Assembly (NCBI GenBank): GCA_947451735.1
Contig: CANGAY010000071.1
Location: 1-5,474 of the forward strand
Length of the DNA stretch: 5,474 bases
Reading direction: 5' to 3'
Origin: Actinomycetota bacterium
GTDB lineage: Bacteria; Actinomycetota; Thermoleophilia; Miltoncostaeales; Miltoncostaeaceae
The notes beneath the pieces are model-generated. The model saw only the letters and a list, made by a program, of their open reading frames with translations. It made no database searches and was not told the DNA's origin. This document shows positions 1 through 4,110 of the stretch, one piece after another. Within the stretch, counting starts at the first letter, position 1. Each line of letters begins with the position of its first letter. Both the position numbers and the translations under genes were made by a program.

Positions 1-446
1 AGATCACCACCCGCGAGGGCGTCGTGGTGGGCCTGTTCCTCACGGCCCCGGTGCCCGACGGCTTGGCGCTGGCCGACACGCTGCGCCGCGTGCGCGATCA
101 GGGCGGAATCACCCTCATGCCGCACCCCGATGACGGGGGCGCGCCACCACCCGAGGCCTTGCGCGAGTGCCGCGACCTCATCGACTGCCACGAGGGCGTC
201 ACTCCCGCCCGACCGGCCGCACAGGCCACCGAGGCCGCGTTGCTGCTGCAACGCGCGGGCCTGGCCGTGACCGGTGGCAGCGCGGCCACGCGGCCCGAGG
301 AGATCGGCACGGCGGGCATGGTGATGCGCCCCTTTGCAGGCCCCGCCGACTTCCTCGACGCGCTCGGCGATGCCCGCCCGGTGCGCCGCCGGCGCGGCCT
401 TCGCGCACGGACGCCGCGTTCCTCGCGGCGTGCATCGCAGCCGTAG
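1..446 (+). CDS. PHP-domain phosphoesterase-like protein, C-terminal part (5' end outside window)
   Basis: Open from the left edge (first full codon at position 3) to a TAG at 444-446, giving 147 visible residues; the true start lies outside, so the GTG at 24 is probably internal. The visible part resembles the second half of PHP (polymerase and histidinol phosphatase) metal-dependent phosphoesterases. It begins ITTREG.VVGLFL, followed by a helix with IRR/VRDQGG and then the PHP motif MPHPDD (nt 117-134). Next come a D.xE segment (IDCHEG) and the C-terminal EIGTA...MRPFAGPADFLDAL block. In the family, a GSDAH motif supplies an Asp and a His to the metal centre at the point where this protein reads GSAAT (nt 276-290), and the usual E.xNAR is altered too. 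It therefore may be inactive or use a changed metal site. It ends in an arginine-rich tail. The substrate is unknown. The fold assignment is fairly sure, the activity is not. Confidence 0.75.
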   Translation, partial: ITTREGVVVGLFLTAPVPDGLALADTLRRVRDQGGITLMPHPDDGGAPPPEALRECRDLIDCHEGVTPARPAAQATEAALLLQRAGLAVTGGSAATRPEEIGTAGMVMRPFAGPADFLDALGDARPVRRRRGLRARTPRSSRRASQP

Positions 447-451
447 GGTCA

Positions 452-484
452 TCCTGCAACGCGCGATGCGCGTGACGTGCAGGA
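452..484 (+). terminator. Bulged hairpin after the PHP gene, possible terminator or leader structure
   Basis: Thirteen bases at 452-464 (TCCTGCA then ACGCGC) are fully complementary to GCGCGT at 468-473 plus TGCAGGA at 478-484. This leaves a GAT triloop (465-467) and a GACG bulge (474-477). The structure starts 5 bases after the PHP stop and ends 35 bases before the next start. No T-run follows, so it is not a classic intrinsic terminator. It could end the upstream transcript, protect an mRNA end, or sit in the leader of the downstream gene. The pairing is seen directly; the role is inferred. Confidence 0.4.
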
Positions 485-519
485 CTCCGTGGCCGGGTCG
501 GGGAAATGACCTCTCGCTG

Positions 520-1176
520 ATGACCGCTGAGCCCACCGCCACGCCGCCGCCCGACGACCCCGGAGCACGCGGCACCCGAGCAGTCCCGCGCATCGAGGAT
601 GCGTACCTCGACCGCGCCATCCGCGAGGTGCACCTGCTCGAGGAGCGCATGGATGCCTGCCCGGGATGCGCCAACGCCGGCACGTTCCCGGTGAAGGCCT
701 CGGGCTCACCCACCGCCGACATCATGCTCATCAAGTGGCAGTCGGCGCTGGCCGAGCGCCAGGAGGGCGTCTCGTTCTTCGGTCGCTCCGGCGACGCCGT
801 GCGCCGCAGCGTGGAGCGCCTGGGCGTTGACCCGTCGGTGCTCTACGGCACGCTGGTGCTGAAGTGCCCGCACGCCGCGGGCAGCGAGCCCACCGATGAG
901 GACCTCGAGTGGCTGGCGGAGGAGATCCGCATCGTGCGCCCGCGCCTGATCGTGGTGATGGGCGACCGCACCCGGCGCGCCATCGACGCGCTCAAGATGC
1001 CCATGTCCGACCCGCTGCCTGACGCCATGGGCACCGTGGCCAGGTGGACCCCGGCCGTCGAGGCGCTCGTGGTGCCCGACATCGACGACTCACTCGACGA
1101 GCAGGACGCCAAGCGCCGCTTCTGGGCCGACTTCCGGGCGCTGGGCGACTGGTACGCCGCAGAACCGCCGTACTGA
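520..1176 (+). CDS. Divergent uracil-DNA glycosylase superfamily protein
   Basis: A 218-residue protein aligned by eye with family 4-type uracil-DNA glycosylases, which remove uracil from DNA using an iron-sulfur-stabilised fold. Shared features are an N-terminal CPGC pair (Cys47, Cys50), the EGVSFFGRSG segment (residues 82-91) matching G.PFVGRAG, LYGTLVLKCP (109-117) matching VYITNVVKCRP, IVRPRLIVVMG (138-148), and the C-terminal FWADFRALG. The active-site motifs differ. At equal spacing, GEAPG is KWQSA (72-76) and the HP[S/A] motif is DDS (189-191). No cysteine follows Cys116, so the fourth cluster ligand is missing. ATG 520 is chosen because upstream in-frame starts would extend toward or into the PHP gene and add low-complexity sequence. 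The ribosome site is weak (GGGGAA at 500-505). The gene follows PHP by 73 bp and converges on the methyltransferase gene with a 9-bp gap. Superfamily membership is likely; glycosylase activity is doubtful. It may bind DNA or have a changed substrate. Confidence 0.8.
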   Translation: MTAEPTATPPPDDPGARGTRAVPRIEDAYLDRAIREVHLLEERMDACPGCANAGTFPVKASGSPTADIMLIKWQSALAERQEGVSFFGRSGDAVRRSVERLGVDPSVLYGTLVLKCPHAAGSEPTDEDLEWLAEEIRIVRPRLIVVMGDRTRRAIDALKMPMSDPLPDAMGTVARWTPAVEALVVPDIDDSLDEQDAKRRFWADFRALGDWYAAEPPY

Positions 1177-1185
1177 TCCGCAGGG

Positions 1186-2586
1186 CTACGCGCGGGTGAA
1201 GCGCGCGACCGCCTCGATGTGCGGTGTCTGCGGAAACATGTCGACCGGGCGCACCCACTCGAGCGCGTAGCCGCCGTCCACGAACCGCTTGGCGTTGTCG
1301 GCGAACGTGGCGGGCTGGCATGACACGTACACGAGGGTCTTCGGCGCCAGTTCGAGGATGCGCCGGCAGGCACCGCCCGAGAGCCCCGCACGCGGCGGGT
1401 CGATGATCGCCACGTCGGGCTCCGGCAGCTGGCCCCGGTGCTCGCGCAGCACCACCCGCACGTCGCCCGCGAGCGCCATGTGGTTGGTGATGCCGTTGCG
1501 CTCGGCGTTGCCGTGCGAATCCTCAACCGCCTCGGGCACCATCTCGATAGCCACCACCTGCTTGCTCAGGCGGCCGAGCGCCACGCCGATGCTGCCCACG
1601 CCGCTGAAAAGGTCGTAGAGCACCTCGCCGCCCGTGAGCCCCGCGGCCTCGGCGGCACGCCGGTACAGGTGGCCGGTCATGCGGGAGTTGGTCTGGAAGA
1701 ACGACGCGGCCGACAGACGCAGGGTCACCGGGTTTCCGGGCTCCACCTCCACCTGCTCCTCGATCCAGTCGCGTCCCCACACCGTGCGCGACGGCAGCCC
1801 CTGGGTGGTCTCCGACAGGCCGTCGTTGATGGCATGCACGATGCCCACCAGACCCGGCACCTCGGCGGGCAGCCGGTCGGCCAGCTGATCGACGAGGTCG
1901 TCGGGGCCCGATGCGGTGACGATGGTGATGAGCAGCTGACCCGTGAGCACGCCCTCGCGCACCACCACATGGCGCAGCAGCCCCTCGTTGGTGCGCTGGT
2001 TGTACGGGGCGATACCGCAGTCCACCGCCCACCTGCGCACGGCCTCGCGCGCCACGTTGCCGGCCCCGGTGGCGAGCATGCAGGGGTTGATGTCGACCAC
2101 CTCGTCCCAGCGCCCGCGGCGGTGGAACCCCAGCACCAGTTCGCCATCGGGCCCCGGCGCCGCCGAGTACTCCATCTTGTTGCGGTAGCCGAATCGCTCG
2201 ATGGCGGGGTCGGCCTCGAGCACGTCAATACCGGTGAGGCCGCCGATGCGGGCCAGGTGCTCGATCACCTGCTGGCGCTTGGCCTCGAGCACCTCCTCGT
2301 ACTGCACGTGCTGCAGCCGGCAGCCGCCACAGGCGGGCACGAAGGGGCACTGCACCGGCACGCGGCCGGGCCCTGGGGTGACCACCTCCACCAGGTCGGC
2401 CTCGGCGAACCGTCGGCGCACCTTGCGAAGCCGCACGGTGGCCACATCGCCGGGTGCCGTGTCGGGCGTGAACACCACGAAGCCGTCGGCGCGGGCGACG
2501 CCCCGGCCGCCGAAGGCCAGATCGCCCACGGTCACCTCGATCTCGTCGCCGCGCTTCGGGCGCTCCTTCTTGGCCTGCTGCTCCAT
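1186..2586 (-). CDS. rlmD: 23S rRNA (uracil-5-)-methyltransferase, RlmD/RumA family (TrmA superfamily)
   Basis: A 466-residue cytoplasmic enzyme predicted to use S-adenosylmethionine to make 5-methyluridine in RNA. E. coli RlmD modifies 23S rRNA U1939, while Gram-positive relatives can modify U747 as well, so the exact site here is open. Domains in order are a TRAM RNA-binding domain (about residues 12-70), a [4Fe-4S] motif C-x5-C-x2-C (Cys80, 86, 89) with the fourth ligand Cys169 in DINPC, the central domain, and a Rossmann methyltransferase domain. The latter shows FFQTN (296-300), DLFSGVGSIG (325-334), DPPRAGL (396-402), catalytic Cys423 in VSCQPAT, and general base Glu458 in PQTPHIEAV. 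The set is complete and the length is usual for the family. ATG 2586 is supported by GGAGG at 2592-2596 with 5-nt spacing. This ATG shares its A with the nitrilase stop (TGATG), so translation is probably coupled. An in-frame upstream extension exists but lies inside the nitrilase gene and reads as shadow sequence. Confidence 0.93.
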   Translation of the reverse strand: MEQQAKKERPKRGDEIEVTVGDLAFGGRGVARADGFVVFTPDTAPGDVATVRLRKVRRRFAEADLVEVVTPGPGRVPVQCPFVPACGGCRLQHVQYEEVLEAKRQQVIEHLARIGGLTGIDVLEADPAIERFGYRNKMEYSAAPGPDGELVLGFHRRGRWDEVVDINPCMLATGAGNVAREAVRRWAVDCGIAPYNQRTNEGLLRHVVVREGVLTGQLLITIVTASGPDDLVDQLADRLPAEVPGLVGIVHAINDGLSETTQGLPSRTVWGRDWIEEQVEVEPGNPVTLRLSAASFFQTNSRMTGHLYRRAAEAAGLTGGEVLYDLFSGVGSIGVALGRLSKQVVAIEMVPEAVEDSHGNAERNGITNHMALAGDVRVVLREHRGQLPEPDVAIIDPPRAGLSGGACRRILELAPKTLVYVSCQPATFADNAKRFVDGGYALEWVRPVDMFPQTPHIEAVARFTRA

Positions 2587-3395
2587 CAGAGCCTCCGGTG
2601 CGCGAGAGCGGGCAGCGACGCACGGATGGCGTCCTGCGCGTCCGGGTCGAGGTCGGCCACGGCGATGCCCTCGTCGTCGGTCACCTCCGCCATCACACGC
2701 CCCCATGGATCGATGATCATCGAGTGGCCCCAGGCGCCCTCGCCGGTGGCGTGCGTGCCGCACTGCCCTGCCGCCAGCACGAAGCACTGGTCCTCCACCG
2801 CGCGGGCGCAGAGCAGCAGTTGCCAGTGGGCCTCGCCGGTCTGCGGCGTGAAGTTGGCGGGCACCGCAAGCACGCGGGCCCCGGCGGCCGCATGGGCGCG
2901 GTACAGCTCGGGGAAGCGCAGGTCGTAACAGACCGAAAGCCCCACGCCCATGCCCAGCACATCACCGGTCACCACGTCGTCACCGGCCTCGGTGGCCGTT
3001 GACTCACGGTAGGCGTGGCCGTCCACGTCCACGTCGAACAGGTGGATCTTGCGATACGTGGCCACGTCGGTGCCATCGGGGCCGATAAGCACGCTGGTGT
3101 TGAAGGCGCGCGTGCCATCGCCGATGGCCTCGAGCACGCTGCCCGCAACGATGGCGATGCCCAGATCGCGCGCCCAGGCGCGCGCGGCCGCGAGCGACGG
3201 GCCGTCGAGTGGCTCGGCCCCGGATGCGGTGGCCGATGCCGGCCCCCACCAGTTCCACTTCTCGGGCAGCACCACCAGATGGGCCCCGGCGGCGGCTGCG
3301 GCCTGCACCAACTCGCCCGCACGGGCCACATTGCGGGCCGTGTCGGTGTCGGCCAGCACCTGCACCACGGCCGCACGCACGGGTTCAGCGGGCAC
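2586..3395 (-). CDS. Nitrilase-superfamily carbon-nitrogen hydrolase, Nit1/deaminated glutathione amidase-like
   Basis: A 269-residue cytosolic amidase of the nitrilase superfamily, the usual length for Nit1/Nit2 proteins. The Glu-Lys-Cys triad is visible: Glu45 in VVLPEKW, Lys116 in YRKIHLF, and Cys156 in SVCYDLRFPELYR. The later blocks FTPQTGEAHW (182-191), ARAVEDQCFVLAA (197-209) and GHSMIIDPWGRV (223-234) match the Nit1 branch best, whose known members hydrolyse deaminated glutathione as a metabolite-repair step. Actinobacteria generally use mycothiol rather than glutathione, so the substrate here is uncertain; omega-amidase or another amide is possible. The start is GTG 3395, supported by GGAGGG at 3402-3407 with 6-nt spacing. 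It is the first gene of a two-gene unit with the RNA methyltransferase, whose ATG overlaps its TGA by one base, and is divergent from nfu across 53 bp. Catalytic competence is well supported, exact function is not. Confidence 0.9.
   Translation of the reverse strand: MPAEPVRAAVVQVLADTDTARNVARAGELVQAAAAAGAHLVVLPEKWNWWGPASATASGAEPLDGPSLAAARAWARDLGIAIVAGSVLEAIGDGTRAFNTSVLIGPDGTDVATYRKIHLFDVDVDGHAYRESTATEAGDDVVTGDVLGMGVGLSVCYDLRFPELYRAHAAAGARVLAVPANFTPQTGEAHWQLLLCARAVEDQCFVLAAGQCGTHATGEGAWGHSMIIDPWGRVMAEVTDDEGIAVADLDPDAQDAIRASLPALAHRRL
2592..2596 (-). promoter_or_regulatory. Ribosome binding site for the RlmD-type gene, inside the nitrilase gene
   Basis: Minus-strand GGAGG, 5 nt before ATG 2586-2584. 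It lies in the last codons of the upstream nitrilase gene and fixes the start of the methyltransferase against a longer in-frame reading. Confidence 0.75.
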
Positions 3396-3401
3396 GCGCC
3401 A

Positions 3402-3407
3402 CCCTCC
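3402..3407 (-). promoter_or_regulatory. Ribosome binding site deciding the GTG start of the nitrilase gene
   Basis: Minus-strand GGAGGG, 6 nt before the GTG at 3395-3393. It is a near-perfect Shine-Dalgarno match, which makes this non-ATG start convincing. Confidence 0.75.
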
Positions 3408-3438
3408 GCGCTACCATCCCGCGCGTCGTCACCCGATC

Positions 3439-3445
3439 AGGAGAG
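3439..3445 (+). promoter_or_regulatory. Ribosome binding site of nfu
   Basis: AGGAGAG upstream of the ATG at 3449, with the AGGAG core 5 nt from the start. It selects this ATG over a long in-frame upstream extension that runs antisense through the nitrilase gene. Confidence 0.75.
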
Positions 3446-3448
3446 ACC

Positions 3449-3685
3449 ATGGCGGACGTCGAGACCCTCACCCGCATCGAAGATGTTCTTGAGCGCATTC
3501 GCCCCGCCCTGCACGCGGACGGTGGCGACGTGGAGCTCGTCGACTTCGACGAAGAGGGCTTCGTGCACCTGCAGATGCTCGGTGCCTGCGGCGGCTGCCC
3601 CATGTCCACGGCCACGCTCACCCTGGGTATCGAGGCGGAACTGCGTCGCGAGGTGCCCGAGGTCGAGGGCGTCGTCACGGTCTAG
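3449..3685 (+). CDS. Nfu/NifU C-terminal-domain iron-sulfur cluster scaffold protein
   Basis: A 78-residue single-domain protein matching the NifU C-terminal (Nfu) domain almost end to end. The N-terminal helix and strand read VLERIRPALHADGGDVELVDF (given here as a description of residues 13-33), followed by the hallmark GACGGCP with Cys47 and Cys50 and the helix STATLTLGIEAELRREVPEV. Two such domains come together, each giving a CxxC pair, to hold a transient [4Fe-4S] cluster that is handed to client proteins in the cytosol. There is no A-type or NifU N-terminal domain, as is common in stand-alone actinobacterial and Gram-positive Nfu proteins. The start is ATG 3449 with a strong ribosome site. 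The [4Fe-4S]-motif methyltransferase nearby is a conceivable client, but no link is shown. Its TAG stop overlaps that of the convergent CoA-binding gene. Confidence 0.92.
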   Translation: MADVETLTRIEDVLERIRPALHADGGDVELVDFDEEGFVHLQMLGACGGCPMSTATLTLGIEAELRREVPEVEGVVTV

Positions 3686-4110
3686 GGGACCGGGGGCCCG
3701 ATGGGGCCCACGCCCTCATCGCGATGCACCTGACGTGTGCACGTGTCCTGCACGAAGGCGAGCCCCGCAGCGCGGGCGATCTCGCCGGCCTCATCACTGA
3801 CGCACCCGGGCTGAAGCCACAGCGCCTGGGCGCCCACGGCCACCGCCTCCCGCGCGATCTCGGGCGCCGCCTCCGACTTGCGGAACACGTCAACGACGTG
3901 GATGGGCACGTCGATCTCGGCCAGCGACCCGAACACGGGCTGCCCCAGCACCTCGCCGCCACCGGGCCGCACGGGAATGACCCGGTAACCCTGCGCCAGC
4001 AGGTACTCCATCACGCCGTGGGCGGGCTTCTCGGGGTCGGGTGATGCGCCGATCATGGCGATGACGCAGCTCTGGCCGAGGATCTCGGCGGCGGTCGAAT
4101 CGGGTCCCAT
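3682..4110 (-). CDS. CoA-binding domain protein, YccU type
   Basis: A 142-residue single-domain Rossmann-fold protein of the CoA-binding (YccU-like) family, related to the nucleotide-binding part of succinyl-CoA synthetase alpha subunits. Visible signatures are VIAMIGASPDPEKPAHGV (residues 16-33), GYRVIPVRP (41-49), a Gly-rich turn followed by LGQPVFGSLAEID (55-67), VVDVFRKSE (72-80), GAQALWLQPG (93-102) and the C-terminal QDTC (121-124). The family binds CoA or an acyl-CoA; its physiological role is poorly defined. ATG 4110 is chosen over the GTGs at 4125 and 4113 because GGAAGG at 4117-4122 sits 6 nt before it and because it forms a TGATG overlap with the oxidase stop. It is probably co-expressed with the flavin oxidase. 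Its TAG lies at 3684-3682 in a CTAG shared with nfu. Confidence 0.88.
   Translation of the reverse strand: MGPDSTAAEILGQSCVIAMIGASPDPEKPAHGVMEYLLAQGYRVIPVRPGGGEVLGQPVFGSLAEIDVPIHVVDVFRKSEAAPEIAREAVAVGAQALWLQPGCVSDEAGEIARAAGLAFVQDTCTRQVHRDEGVGPIGPPVP
3694..3709. terminator. GGGCCC inverted repeat just past the nfu stop
   Basis: Two GGGCCC copies (3694-3699 and 3704-3709) flank GATG and can form a 6-bp, 4-nt-loop hairpin on either strand. It begins 8 nt after the nfu stop and lies within the last codons of the convergent CoA-binding gene. There is no T-run. It could act as a terminator for nfu, but GC-rich coding sequence gives such repeats by chance. Confidence 0.3.

Larger units (their letters stand above)
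3396..3448. promoter_or_regulatory. 53-bp divergent intergenic region between the nitrilase gene and nfu
   Basis: Both genes read outward from this gap, so the promoter of at least one should lie here or reach into a coding region. The plus-strand TACCAT at 3412-3417 fits the actinobacterial -10 pattern TANNNT and would give a leader of roughly 25 nt for nfu. No well-spaced -35 element is evident, and no clear -10 is seen on the minus strand. The rest is taken up by the two ribosome sites (minus 3402-3407, plus 3439-3445). Promoter placement is inference. Confidence 0.35.

Noticed and set aside
334..519. Longer start of the glycosylase-like protein
   Set aside because: The extension overlaps the PHP coding frame and then the hairpin, with no family similarity; ATG 520 is the last plausible start before conserved sequence.
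1189..1207. CGCGC/GCGCG inverted repeat at the end of the methyltransferase gene
   Set aside because: Only about five pairs, in coding sequence of low complexity; likely chance in such GC-rich DNA.
2587..2787. In-frame N-terminal extension of the RNA methyltransferase
   Set aside because: It is embedded in the nitrilase coding region, reads as Arg/Gly-rich shadow sequence, and the GGAGG-supported ATG at 2586 gives the usual family N-terminus just before the TRAM domain.
1438..2928. A 496-codon plus-strand open frame
   Set aside because: It lies antisense across the RNA methyltransferase and the nitrilase gene, both of which have full sets of family motifs. Its product is rich in His, Ala and Gly with no recognisable domain, as expected for a mirror frame of GC-biased coding sequence.
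3015..3800. Plus-strand open frame spanning the nitrilase gene, nfu and part of the CoA-binding gene
   Set aside because: Out of frame with nfu and antisense to both neighbours; no family resemblance.
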